Below are positions 1 to 9,800 of a stretch of 64,000 nucleotides of DNA, piece after piece. The notes beneath the pieces are model-generated. The model ran no database searches. It was not told where the DNA came from and saw nothing but the letters and a program-made list of their open reading frames with translations. The DNA is taken from positions 11,966,001-12,030,000 of the forward strand of contig JBHGNT010000016.1 in the NCBI GenBank assembly GCA_043228905.1, given 5' to 3'. This stretch comes from Azolla caroliniana. Lineage: Eukaryota > Polypodiophyta. Positions within the stretch are counted from its first letter, which is position 1. Each line of letters starts with the position of its first letter. Both the position numbers and the translations under genes were made by a program.

Positions 1-880
1 GCCTGACTAATGCGCCAACAGTCTTTTAGCACATGGCAAATGATATATTCTGAGATCTCTTGGATGATTTTTTTATCATCTATTTGGATGATCTACTAGT
101 TTATTGGAAGACCCAAGAAGAGCATGATTCTCATGTAGTATTAGTACTAAAACGACTCCAAGAACATGGTCTTTATGCAAAGCTGGAAAAATGTAGTTTC
201 GGGTGCAACCAAGTAGAATTTTTGGGTTATGTCATTTCCTCGGAAGGCATCTCCATGGATCCACCTAAGGTCAAAACAATGGTAGAGTGGCAAACTCCGT
301 GTTCATTGCGAGATGTGCAATGCCTTTTAGGCTTTGCCAATTTTTACCGTAAGTTCATACAGGATTACTCAAATCTTGTTCTGCCTCTCACACAACTTAC
401 CAGGAAAGGACAATCGTTCGTTTGGTCTGAAGAAGTGGACATGGCTTTTGAGATTCTTAAGAAGGCATTTACATCAGCTCCTTTTTAACCTCATGTTCAT
501 CCAAAAAGACCATTCATCATTGAAGCAAACGTGTCGGATTTCGCCTTGGTAGCATTCTGTCTCAACAAGTCGATGATGAAAAGCTACATCCTATGGCTTT
601 CCATTCACGCAACTTTGACGCCGTGGAAATCAACTATGAAATTCATGATAAGGATCTATTAGCAATAGTGGACTCTCTTACGCAATGGAAGCATTTTCTT
701 GAGGGGTTTTCTGATCAAGTCATCGTATTTAGTGATCACAAAAACCTTGCCTACTTTCAAAATGCTTGTTTGTTAAATCGACGTCAAGCTTGATGGGCCC
801 AATTCCTGACTCGTTTCGACTTCAAAATTACATATCGTCTGGGGAGGCAACAAGGGAAGGCAGATGCATTATCACAATGC
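1..880 (+). pseudogene. Ty3/gypsy reverse transcriptase-RNase H fragment
   Basis: The translation gives the end of a Ty3/gypsy reverse transcriptase with the catalytic box IYLDDLLVY, then the FLGYVIS motif and the thumb (LLGFANFYRKFI), followed by RNase H with FSDHKNLAYF and the GKADALSQ end motif. The frame is broken: in-frame stops stand where FQHMANDIF, IFRDLL and RRQARWAQF would be expected (CAG to TAG and CGA to TGA), and there is a frame change near 485. Gag, protease and integrase are absent, and the left side runs off the window. It is a dead fragment. The RNase H wording suggests a chromovirus-like element, but I cannot fix the lineage by eye. Confidence 0.85.
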
Positions 881-1184
881 TTGTATCTAGTAGTGCGTCC
901 CGGCGAGCCAACTTTCGATAACCAAAAGCAAGTAATCCTGGGACCGTAGTCATGTGGTTTTTCACACATGATATGAAACTTAGTAAAACAATTAATTAAG
1001 ATTAGCTTAATGTATTCATATAGATAGATGTCTTGAAGAGTTTCATAGCATATTTTACTACGCATGAAACGGATAAACAAGAAAAGACAAAACTGTGAGA
1101 TATCCCACATAGATAGGACAACATTGGGACCCAAGATATATAAGGGAAACCAAAACATATTCATTCTATCAATGTGTGGAGCAC
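881..1184. other. unassigned sequence after the RNase H fragment
   Basis: No coding similarity is visible. A TATATAAGGG string near 1136 could be a relic LTR promoter. Confidence 0.4.
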
Positions 1185-1820
1185 AGAATGTTCAAGGTGA
1201 CTTGGGCTACACTTTGTGGTATGCATGTTGTGTATGCACAGTCGTGTTGACGCTTGGGGTGTACTCGCGTATGCATGGTCGCGTGGACGTTTTCGGGCGG
1301 ACGTTTTCTGGCGTACGCATGCACGGCCGCGTGGACATTTCAGACGTACGCGTGCATGGACGTCTTCGGATGTACGCGCATGTGCAAGTTTCGGGTGTAC
1401 GTGTGGACATTTCGGACAGATGTGTCTGTGCGGACGAGCGCGCGCGCATGTGTGGATGCGTACTCTACGGCGCGGTTGAGACTTTTGCGCACGAATGCGT
1501 ACATGGTGCGGGTTGGAAGCGTGCGTATGCACGACCCCGTAGACGTTTTCAGGTGTACGTATGCACGGCCGCGTGGACGTTTCAGATGTACGCGTGCATG
1601 GACGTCTGCATGTGTGGATGCGTACTCTACGGCGCGGTTGAGACTTTTGCGCACGAATGCGTACATGGTGCGGGTTGGAAGCGTGCGTATGCACGACCCC
1701 GTAGACGTTTTCAGGTGTACGTATGCACGGCCGCGTGGACGTTTCAGATGTACGCGTGCATGGACGTCTTCGGATGTACACGCATGTGCAAGTTTCGGGT
1801 GTACACGTGGACATTTCGGA
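1185..1820. repeat. CpG-rich degenerate tandem array
   Basis: This segment is far richer in CG dinucleotides than its surroundings. It is built from short variants of GCACGGCCGCGTGGACGTTT and GTGTACGYATG, repeated irregularly. All six frames stay open for long stretches because the repeat is short and lacks stops, so overlapping long ORFs on both strands are artefacts. It resembles a minisatellite of the kind found in LTRs or untranslated regions of plant retrotransposons. Confidence 0.75.
1447..1770. repeat. 162-bp perfect-looking tandem duplication
   Basis: Bases 1447-1608 and 1609-1770 read the same throughout. The unit of 162 bp is a multiple of three, so it makes a 54-residue repeat in every frame. 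Apparent identity in a CpG-rich context suggests recent duplication. Confidence 0.9.
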
Positions 1821-2078
1821 CCGATTAAAGCACGGATGGCCTCCTCTGTGATTACTTCTAGGTGGAGGGTGCACAAACCCATACTCATGGAGCACACGAG
1901 CTACTTCTCGAAGCAAGGTGTCGTCACCGGCCTATGTCCGATACGCTTTGCTGGCCATGGAATACTCCCCAAGGAAACTTCGTCAGTGTCTCTGGGGAAG
2001 GATTCTCAATGGAGAAGATCCCTTCCTCTGGCAATCCGATTAAAGCACGGATGGCCTCCTCTGTGATTACTTCTAGGT
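1821..2078. repeat. 43-bp direct repeat pair
   Basis: A 43-bp string starting CCGATTAAAGCACGG occurs at 1821-1863 and again at 2036-2078 without change. It lies at the edge of the CpG-rich array, and the second copy is inside a small minus-strand ORF. It may mark where the array arose by duplication of local sequence. Confidence 0.85.
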
Positions 2079-2193
2079 CGATCTTCTTCACGACCTTTTC
2101 TGCTTCTTCATGCGGAGGTGCCTTTGCTATCCGTAGTAAGCCCTCCAAGCCATGTTGCATGAACCATTTTTTGGTCGTCTCGGAAAACGCCAT
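1924..2193 (-). CDS. small unrecognised ORF, 89 aa
   Basis: An 89-residue minus-strand reading frame (MAFSETTKKWF start, LEVITEEAIRALIG in the middle) lies downstream of the Ty3 integrase on the same strand. I do not recognise a family. Its composition (mixed charged and hydrophobic, no low complexity) is more protein-like than the neighbouring array. It could be a 3-prime accessory ORF relic of the Ty3 element or a chance ORF. Confidence 0.25.
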   Translation of the reverse strand: MAFSETTKKWFMQHGLEGLLRIAKAPPHEEAEKVVKKIDLEVITEEAIRALIGLPEEGIFSIENPSPETLTKFPWGVFHGQQSVSDIGR

Positions 2194-2739
2194 GGGTTTT
2201 AGCGTGTCCTCTATTTCGGTGGTGGTGGAGAGCTTTGGTGTGCCTGTGGTAGCCTCTAGCGTTCACCTAATCACATGTACCCGCCTCTATGTGCTAAGTG
2301 CTCTATGTTCTCAAAATGAGAAAGACTCTGTTATGTGCAGGTTTTGTGTTCCTATTCTTGCCGCCCTTTCTCGAGTCCCGCGCATGCACGTTGTGTGCTT
2401 TTAAGAGTGGTTGTCTGACGCGTGCTGGGCTTTAAATGACTTAGGCCACACCATTTCGAGGTGTCCGTTCATTTCTTAATGGCCTACATTCTTTTCTTTT
2501 CCTTTTTTCTTTTTTTTGCTTGCATGGTGGCTTTACTTTACGTCTTTACTCCTCGCCCCTACATGATGGGTTTTCTTTTTCCTGTGCGTGATATTCTAAA
2601 CCCTCTTATCCGGCCACACTGGATCCAGTGTATGTTCCTCCTCTTGGTTGCCAGTAATCCGCTTGTCGTGCCCGGTTTCTGCTTCGGCATCCGGTTGTCT
2701 AAACGGTTTCCGCTGCATTGGTCCGTAATACGGTTTTAG
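2194..2739. other. non-coding, probable 3-prime region of the Ty3 element
   Basis: No conserved domain is visible. It includes a pyrimidine-rich stretch near 2490-2515. Its place after the minus-strand integrase makes it the likely 3-prime untranslated or LTR-proximal part of that element. Confidence 0.35.
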
Positions 2740-3662
2740 TCAGAAACTGTTTACCCATTTTTCCACGACCTCGCCGACCAGTGTTCCTAGTTGATACGAG
2801 CCGTTAAACTCTTGTGTTATCCAGCACGCTCTAGTCCACCGGAACCGTAGCTTTCCTAGCATTTTGCCCATCCGGATCTGAAATACTAACACCGGCTTGC
2901 CGATTCTGAACATTTTCTCGTTTCCTTTCCAGTGCCGGTCGACGAACGCTTTCCGTCATCGTTGCTCGAGTTCCAATTGCAAAATGCTAGCTATCCGGTG
3001 TTCTTCTAATTCACACAATGTTGCTAGTCGAATTTTCTCCAATTTCTTCTCACTTAACCTTTCCCGTACTTCAATCCGTAAATGACCACTTCTAATCTGA
3101 ACGTTAAACGGAATGATGTTGTCCGAATACTTGTTTTGTACGCGGTTCGGTAAGCCCACAACACACTCTACAACTTCGTGTCCCAGTTAGTGCGGTTTTC
3201 ATTGACTATTTTCCGGAGGATTTTTTGCAAGGTTTTGTTGGTGGATTCAGCCAATCTGTTGGCTTGTGGATAATAAGGTGTACTCCGCTTGTGTACGACC
3301 ACATAAAACGTCGTCAAGCTCTCTACTACTTGACTAATCAGTTCTATCAGGCATCCATATCGGCACCAAATGCACTCGTATAGGAACTTGGTGGTTGAGG
3401 CCGCAGTATTATCCCAGAGTGCCTTTGCTTCCACCCATTTGGTGCAATAGTCTGTTGCTCCAATGATATATCGGTTCCTAGTCCGCATTGTCAGAGGTTT
3501 GAACGATCCAACGAAGTCCAATCCCCATTTTTGAAATGGTGCCAGTGGTAACATTGGCTGGTGTGGCATCCTTGCTTGTTCCGTTGGTTGGCCCATCCGT
3601 TGACATAAGTCGCATTCCTTTGCATACCGAATGGAGTCCTGCATTGTTGTAGGCCACCACAA
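2740..3662 (-). pseudogene. Ty3/gypsy integrase, decayed
   Basis: Read on the minus strand this gives the zinc-finger end (CDLCQRMGQP), the catalytic core start (WGLDFVGSF), the ATDYCTKWVEAKAL block and the third acidic motif (ANRLAESTNKTL). The C-terminal part follows in broken frames, with GHLRIEVRERLSEKKLEKI, the ELEEHRIASILQLELEQR block and a GKPVLVFQIRMGK motif near 2880. The second catalytic aspartate, normally in LxSDxG, is replaced in LISQVVESL, so the enzyme would be dead even without the stops. The order after RT-RNase H is as expected for Ty3/gypsy. The wording fits the Tat-like group, but that placement is inference. Confidence 0.85.
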
Positions 3663-4594
3663 TCCGCTTCGCCATATCTTCTTTGTCGATGCTTCGCCAG
3701 CATAATGTCTTCTGGCGACTCCAATGAGCTTCCCATAAAATTGTCTCCCTTTCGTCGCTCCGAACCACTCTTCACCATATACCGTCCGCTCCCTTCTGGT
3801 ATAGCGTATCCTACAGTAAACAAAAATGTTGGCTTTCTACCACCAACCGCTTCCGTTCTTCCGGAGGCAACCCGGTGCTTAAAAACTAATGCATATTCGT
3901 CAACCATTTGTCTTCCTCGGCCACCATCCCATCCACCGTATTCTCCGTTGTTACCCTGAACAGCTGTGCATCCAGAAGGTCATCTTTGACGCCGTCACCT
4001 ACCTCTCCAGATTCTAACCGGCTCAAGTAATCCGTGACCACATATTGTACTCCCAGTCTATGGTAAATCTCAAATTCGAACTCCTATAAAAGCAATGTCA
4101 ATCATGCTAGTTTCCCGGTTAGCAATGCCTTGGAAACCAAGAAAATTAAAGCCAAATGATCTTCGTGGAATGAGAATTTTTGTCCTAGCAAATAGTCAAG
4201 GAAACTCGTTACGTTGTATATCATTCCCAAGGCTTCCCTTTCCGTTGTTGAATAATTCCATTCCGCCTAGGAGAGTTTTCGACTTGCGTAGTAAACTGGC
4301 CGGTACCACTTTGATTCGGTGAGCTGCATAAAAACGTTGTCGATCGCGATATCAGATGTGTCCACGAACACATGAAATTCCTTCGACCAATCCGGGGGTT
4401 GTACGACCGGTGCCTGGGACAACATTATTTTGAGCGCATGGTATGCCTTCTCTTCTGGTTTTGTCCATTGGAAAGGTGTCTGGTGTACAATTGCGTGTAG
4501 TGGTGTTGCAAGATCAGCCAAGTATCGGAGCATCCGGCTATGCCACCGGATTTGCCCTAAAAACCGGCTTAGAGCTTTTGCGGTTGTTGGTGCC
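3663..4594 (-). pseudogene. Ty3/gypsy RT thumb and RNase H, decayed
   Basis: The minus strand resumes the RT abruptly at 4594 with APTTAKALSRFLG, then the tether (ADLATPLHAIVHQTPFQW) and RNase H (FHVFVDTSDIAIDNVFMQL, VYYASRKLS). Further on, the YSTTEREALGMIY and VVTDYLSRLESGE blocks appear in other frames near 4240 and 4000. The palm with the YxDD box is absent: the piece upstream (5883-6169) stops before the palm, and about 150 residues are missing between them. The gap is occupied by LTR and palindrome sequence, so insertion was accompanied by deletion. Confidence 0.85.
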
Positions 4595-4940
4595 TGTTAC
4601 CCGTAAGAATATACGGGGAGGCATAAGGGTAGGTGTAATGATGTGGTTGATGTGTATGTGTAAAGTAAATGAGTGTGTGAGGATGAGTATGTGTATGGAC
4701 ACATGCACAGTTATGTGCATGAGTACAAGAATGTGTAACGGTCTTATTTATAACGGTCATGCAACCGTTACATTGGATGTATTATATAAACCCCCTATGG
4801 GGTATGTAATGGATGTACATTTTTCCCCTCTCATTTTGTGTCATTTTGTATTTTTCTTTCTCTCTTGCTCTCTCTCTAACTTAACCCCCTTGGGAGCGGG
4901 TGTGAAGCCATTCTAGATTTCACCCCCCACCCCAGCAACA
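4595..4940 (+). mobile_element. LTR-like unit, TGTTACCCG to CAGCAACA
   Basis: The unit starts TG and ends CA with short inverted ends (TGTT and AACA) and contains TATTATATAAACC, a TATA-box candidate. On the plus strand it is followed at once by CTTTTGGTACGCCCGGTGGG, which resembles the primer-binding region found after the 5-prime LTR of Tat-type Ty3 elements. However, related sequences at 44597 and 50036 are read in the opposite sense and are also followed by a primer-site-like string. The orientation is therefore uncertain. It interrupts the minus-strand RT. Confidence 0.6.
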
Positions 4941-4962
4941 CTTTTGGTACGCCCGGTGGGAT

Positions 4963-5154
4963 ACGAGGAGGCATAAGGGTAGGTGTAATGATGTGGTTGA
5001 TGTGTATGTGTAAAGTAAATGAGTGTGGAAGGATGAGTATGTATATGGACACATGCACATACGCATCCTCACACACTCATTTACTTTACACATACACATC
5101 AACCACATCATTACACCTACCCTTATGCCTCCCCGTATATTCTTACAGGTAACA
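4963..5154. repeat. LTR-derived palindrome
   Basis: The left arm (about 4963-5040) repeats bases of the start of the 4595 LTR; the right arm (about 5063-5140) is the same sequence inverted and continues to the LTR terminus ...AGGTAACA at 5154. The arms are about 75 bp, nearly identical, with a short spacer. This looks like two LTR starts joined head to head, as produced by template switching or by an inverted insertion. Confidence 0.8.
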
Positions 5155-5227
5155 CATGGTATGCCTGTGGGACAGTGCATTGCACGGTTAACCCACTCGC
5201 CATGGCAACTCTTCTCGACCGGAATTC
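5155..5227 (+). other. primer-site-like and leader sequence
   Basis: CATGGTATGCCTGTGGGACA directly after the LTR terminus matches CCTGGCACGCCCGTGGGACA after the LTR at 50036. The following bases (GTGCATTGCACG, then GACCGGAA) are also shared between the two places. This is the start of the internal region of the same retrotransposon family, cut off by the solo LTR at 5228. Confidence 0.55.
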
Positions 5228-5882
5228 TAAAAGGACTACACGCTCCCGAAAACAACGCTCGGCCACAACCGAGTCTAGGATCAAAACACAGAAAAAATGG
5301 GTAATGTACGCACAACACAGTAAAGAGAAGAAGAGTACACAGGATGTTTACGTGGAAAGCCCAAACATGGGAAAAACCATGGCAGTCCACGGACTGCAAA
5401 CTATCACTATGTTACAATATACAATAGATGAACACAAAGGCAACGACCTCTTGTTCACTGTCTTCGCCACAGGTGGTGGTTACAACAGAGACAATGTCCT
5501 CTTCGTCTCTCACTCTCTCTCTCTATTTCTCTCTCTGTACACGGTTGCACTCAAATCTTGCACCAACAAGAATGACAACAGCACTACACTAAGTTTGCCC
5601 TAAGTCATATTTATACTAATATGACTTTTCGGCTATTTACAAATATAGCCCCGATGGACTCTCAGAAACATATTTACGAATATGTCCCTTCATCCGGTGA
5701 GCACTCCTCGCCGGGCCTGCATCATCCGGCGCTTGTCGGGAACTCGTCATCTGGTTCTCACTGGGTCTTTCGTTGCCGGGTACTCCACATCCGGTTTCAG
5801 CCTTGGCCTATCGGCCTCGGCCGAGTTTGCTCATCAACATTGTTCTTCTCACTTCCCATCTGGAGGGACCTGTTTCCTAACA
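5228..5882 (-). mobile_element. solo copia LTR (655 bp) with AATTC target duplication
   Basis: Read on the minus strand, it starts TGTTAGGAAACAGG and runs to 5228. The same sequence forms the 3-prime LTR of the copia element at 61842-62447, where a polypurine tract precedes it. No coding sequence is attached, and AATTC occurs on both sides (5223-5227 and 5883-5887), as expected for a solo LTR. The left flank is LTR/leader sequence while the right flank is Ty3 RT, so that junction already existed before insertion. The terminal dinucleotide at 5228 is TA instead of TG. It contains a CT microsatellite near 5500-5540. Confidence 0.85.
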
Positions 5883-6169
5883 AATTCCATCAGTCGTCTC
5901 AACGGTCGAAAATCCCTCGGTACCACCACGATCGGACTTAGCCAGGTGGCTTTCATAACCGGTTGGATGAACCCAACCCGCAACAACTTGTCGATCTCTT
6001 CTTTTACTTTAGCCGCGTAATTTGGATTCATCCGGTAACGTCTCTGCGCTACCGGTTTCGCATCCTTGCTTAAATGAATCTGCTGTTGATATAATTGCAG
6101 GTCCAGTCCCCGCATGTCTTCATCTGACCACGCAAATACGTCCCAGAATTCTTTCAATAATGTGATCAT
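5883..6169 (-). pseudogene. Ty3/gypsy RT N-terminal part
   Basis: The minus strand encodes FWDVFAWSDEDMRGLD, the RRYRMNPNYAAKVKEEIDKL helix and FIQPVMKATWLSPIVVV, the classic entry region of a Ty3 RT. It ends in DFRPLRRLMEF, where the solo LTR begins. The palm and catalytic YxDD box are missing from this element. Confidence 0.85.
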
Positions 6170-6299
6170 TTGCCGATTTCTCCTCCCGTGGCATTTCCTT
6201 GGCTACCTGCACCGGTCTTGCTTCTTCGTTGGTTCGCAAATTCACTTCTTCCAATTGTGATGCTTTCACCCGTTGTGATACCACCATCTCTCACTCTAG

Positions 6300-6736
6300 G
6301 GCCTCTTGTGCTTGTCGCAGTTCCCGGATCGCATCCCTATTCTGTTGTTCTTCTACCAGTTCTGTTTGATGTGGGCGGTCCGTAACCATGGTCGTCCTAG
6401 CAACAGTGGGTATGCTCCCTGTGCATTCAACTGGAGGACAACGACAGAAATCCAGAAGCCATGATGTCCGATTGTTACTAAGTTGGTTGGTCATACTCAA
6501 CTGGTGTCCGCCATCTGGAGCCAGAACGGGAATGGTTCCCATTCTTGGATTCCAAGAGTGTTGCATGTTCGGAGGCTAATTACGTTTACTCCCGATCCGC
6601 CATCGACGATTGTCCCCGATACTTCCCGTCCTTTGATAATGGTGGTGATTGTGGGATAGCTGGTATCGACCACTATCGTCCCTTCCTCCGGATTTGAAAA
6701 GAACATTAGAGCTGATGTGGGGTTTGGTGGGGCCAA
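6300..6736 (-). pseudogene. retroviral-type aspartic protease of the Ty3 element
   Basis: The minus-strand frame has SYPTITTIIKGREVSGTIVD and then GGSGVNVIS, the aspartic protease active-site region in the DGGS form common in Tat/Athila-like Ty3 elements. In a neighbouring frame it continues with VVLQLNAQGAYPLLLGRPWL, the protease C-terminal flap and LGRPWL motif. There is at least one stop, after LQMADTS. It lies between the gag zinc knuckles and the RT, as expected. Confidence 0.8.
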
Positions 6737-6839
6737 ATGCTGATTTTAACCCATTGGTGAATCGGAGCACCAATTGCAGTAATCGATCCAATGGTAGTAT
6801 GATCCAGCATTCCTGTAATGCCCGCCAGGCGGGGTTGTC

Positions 6840-7890
6840 CTATTGCGTCATCTCTATAGGTTCCTCCAATGCGTTCCTTTGCTCCTTTAGTTCCGTGACA
6901 TTCTGTTCGTTTGCCTTTCTGATCCACTCCGTTGTTTGTTTGCATATAGCTTCTTGAGCCTCCCATTCGGCCATCTCTCCCTTCGATCTAGTGGTGCCTT
7001 GCTGGATGTCCGCCACTTCCGCGACCACCATGTTGACTGTCGGTCGTTTGTCGTGACTCTTTACCGGACATTGGTTGTTGTAGTGTCCCTTATGGCAGCA
7101 ATAGTAGCAATACGCCTTCTGTGTATTGCTAGACTCTGCTTTTTGCATGTTACCTGGTTGAAATCCGGATACTACCCGGTTAGGCTCCTCTAGCCTTCCT
7201 TGTTCCTTTTGAGCATTAGTTATGCTTCTGTCCGGCTCTCATTGGTAATCCTTTACCGGTTCCTGACGCTCCTCTTTCTGAGCGTTCCATTTCTTATTAT
7301 AGTGTCGGTTGTTCCAGTATCCTTGCCGGCGCCGGTCTTCATAGTCTTCCCGTTGATCCTCTCTTCTCCAATCATAGTCGGGGGAGTAATCTCGATTATA
7401 ACGATCGCCATTATAGTCGCGGCTTCTCTCGCTCCGGTGTTGGTCATAATTGTCCCGTTGGTCACTATACCAGACATCTTGTACCGGTTGGTGGCGATCA
7501 TCTCGCTGAAATCGTTTGTCTTTGTCCTCCCGGTCATTCCAGGTCTCGATGTGTCGGACTGGTGCAGCTTGCCGATTCAGTAGGTTGTACTCACAACGGT
7601 CCATTGTATGTGACTGAGAATGGCATAGCATGCACTGCTATCTCATCGTGCACTCTATTGTTGAGTGCCCAAGGTTAAGGCACGTCGTGCATTGGACCGC
7701 CTGGCGAAAGCGTAGGTCCTCTTCGGTGGGGAGTGTGTGTTGGAGTGCTCCCATCGTCAACCACGAACTCATTTTGTCTATTTCCATGACTCGATCAATT
7801 AGCTGGTCTATCGTGTTAGTCCGAAAATCTATGACCGCTGTCGCGAAAATACGACGAGGATACGCGAACTTGAGGCAGGACCCCCGGGGC
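6840..7890 (-). pseudogene. Ty3 gag C-terminal region with three CCHC knuckles
   Basis: The minus strand holds CTTCLNLGHSTIEC near 7660, CMLCHSQSHTMDRC near 7610 and CYYCCHKGHYNNQC near 7100, each fitting CX2CX4HX4C. Between the second and third is a long Asp/Arg/Tyr-rich segment (RDYNGDRYNRDYSPDYD) of low complexity. Stops fall after CTMR and after KDYQ. The N-terminal gag half is at 9301-9800, on the other side of a 1.4-kb insertion. Three knuckles spread over about 190 residues is more than the usual one or two. Confidence 0.75.
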
Positions 7891-8057
7891 CTCCGACCAG
7901 AGGATAATCACATTCGTGCGTTTATATTTTTAACAATTAACGGAAAGAAGAAATTTAATAATTTTCATTAACAAAGGAAAAAGAAATTACAATATGTCCC
8001 AAGATTGGATTTAGAAGTTTTAGATTTACTAAGATTAATAGAAAAGAAAATTTAGGG

Positions 8058-8200
8058 GTTTTGGTAGATATGGCTTCCGTAGGGAAAATTAGGATTAGGT
8101 TATATGAGTATTATGGCTTTTGTAGGGAAGATTAGGGTTTTTGAGTGTTATGGCTTCCGTAGGGAAGAGATTAGGGTTATTGGCTTCGATAAGATAAGAG
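8058..8200. repeat. short repeats of TATGGCTTCCGTAGGGAA
   Basis: Variants of ATGGCTTCCGTAGGGAA followed by AGATTAGGG recur about four times at roughly 40-50 bp spacing. The spacing is irregular. Confidence 0.75.
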
Positions 8201-8514
8201 AGCTCCCCAACAAAAGAAAAAAAATTTAGATAATATGGAGAGTATGAGTGTAAAGAAAAAAATGGAATATATATAGAGTTCTCCCTTGATCATAGCCTTT
8301 CCACTTTTTCTTGCATGGCCTCTACTTTTAGTTGCCTAACTTTTTCTTTTAGTTGCATGTAACCGTTCACATGACCTTTCCCTTTTGCATGCACTCCAAC
8401 TTTAGTTGCTTGCGTCCGCATGGCCTTTACTTTAGTTCTCTTCACTTTACTTTAGTTTGTTGCATGATCCAATCTTCCGTCCGTCCGCGTCCAACCTCGT
8501 CCGGTAGCCAGTTC

Positions 8515-8990
8515 CATTTTGCTTGCCGGTCGGTTCCGGTTCCGCTTGCCGACCGGTTCCGGTTTCGCTTGCCGGTCGGTTCCGGTTTGCTTGCCGTTTT
8601 CCGTTCCGGTTTTGCTTGCCGGCCGGTTCCAGTTTGCTTGCCGATTTCGGTTCCGGTTTTGCTTGCCGGTTCCAGTTCCGGTTTTGCTTGCCGGCCGGTT
8701 CCGGTTTTCTTACCGGCCGGTTCCGATTTGCTTGCCGGTTTCGGTTTCGGTTTGCTTGCCGACCAGTTCCGGTTTTGCTTACCGACCGGTTTCCGGTTTT
8801 GCTTGCCAGCCGGTTTCCGGTTTGCATACCCGTTCCGGTTCCAGTTTGCTTGCCGGCCGGTTTCCGAATTGCATACCAGCCGGTTTTCGGATTGCATACC
8901 GGCCCGTTTCCGGATTTGCTTACCGGACCCGTTTTCCGAATTTGCTTACCGGACCCGTTTTCCGGATTTGCTTACCGACCGGTTTCCGGT
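8515..8990. repeat. GC-rich minisatellite, TTGCTTGCCGGYCGGTTCCGG units
   Basis: About twenty units of roughly 21-27 bp with the core GCTTGCCGGCCGGTTCCGGTT follow each other. The core contains CCGG and the nested palindrome CCGGCCGG. It creates spurious long ORFs on both strands. Units at the right end diverge to TTACCGGACCCGTTTTCCG. Confidence 0.9.
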
Positions 8991-9300
8991 TTTAGGGAAT
9001 TTAGCCACTATCATCTATTAAGACAAAGTGGTCAAAGTGCTCTTAGCACAAATGAAAAATGAGGGAGCTCAAGGTGCTTATATAGCCAGGGCCTTAAGTT
9101 TCCTATCTATGTGGGATAGTTCTAATTTTCCTATCTTCTCAAACTTTATTTTCACATAACTTGATATGTATTTCTCCATTTTGTATATAGTAAAATACGT
9201 TTTGAAGCTCTTGAGTATATCCATCTTTCTATAGTAAGATACTAATCTAATCTATAATAATTATTTCATTATTTTTTTACATAGTGTGTGAAGATTCACA

Positions 9301-9800
9301 CGACACCGCACACACGGTTCAGAGAGGTTCCCGGAGCTCTGGCGGTGCTCTGGTGAGTTGACTATGCATCGTCTGGAACCAGATAACGAACTGCTGAATG
9401 GTTTCGAATGGGTCCTGTCGTGCCGTATAAAATTGGTTGACAATCTCTCTTTGATCCACATGTCTGTGGAAGAAGCATAGAAATCTAGTCTTTAAATCCT
9501 CAAACGTGGCGATGTTGCCGGGAAGGTGCTTGGAGTGCCAACGTGCCACTGGTCCCTCCAAAGTCATGCCGAATTCCGCAATTTTTTATCATTCTACCTC
9601 TGCATCGTACAGATGTTGGGAGACATGATTTGCCTCCCAAGTTTGGAGAAATGCATATACATGGGCTTCCGCGTCCAGGTGATCCCGATACTTCGGGTAT
9701 TGGTACGACATTGTCTCGTCGTCTTCTTGTGTTGCCGAGCCCATTGTTTCAATGTCATCATTGATCTGCCTGTCGATTTTCCAGCCACTATCGTCACTCT
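9301..9800 (-). pseudogene. Ty3/gypsy gag N-terminal half
   Basis: The minus strand encodes the capsid region: DHLDAEAHVYAFLQTWEANH, then MTLEGPVARWHSKHLPGNI, FEDLKTRFLCFFHRHVDQRE and FYTARQDPFETIQQF, a recognisable plant Ty3 gag. Two consecutive stops (TGA TAA) precede KIAEFGM. The frame ends at ELREPL, close to the insertion. Capsid continuity with 7890 downwards is inferred from order and strand. Confidence 0.8.

Larger units (their letters stand above)
7891..9300. mobile_element. 1.4-kb insertion inside gag, probable LTR
   Basis: This piece splits the minus-strand gag. It has no protein similarity. GGCTATATAAGCACC on the minus strand at about 9080-9094 is a good TATA box, so a solo LTR in minus orientation is the simplest reading. 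I could not fix the ends or a target duplication by eye. It contains two tandem arrays listed separately. Confidence 0.5.

Noticed and set aside
1064-2066. Long overlapping ORFs on both strands
   Set aside because: They come from a stop-poor, CpG-rich tandem repeat whose period is a multiple of three.
8353-9062. Leu/Pro/Val-rich and Arg/Lys-rich ORFs
   Set aside because: They are translations of the minisatellite, in all frames, with no domain.
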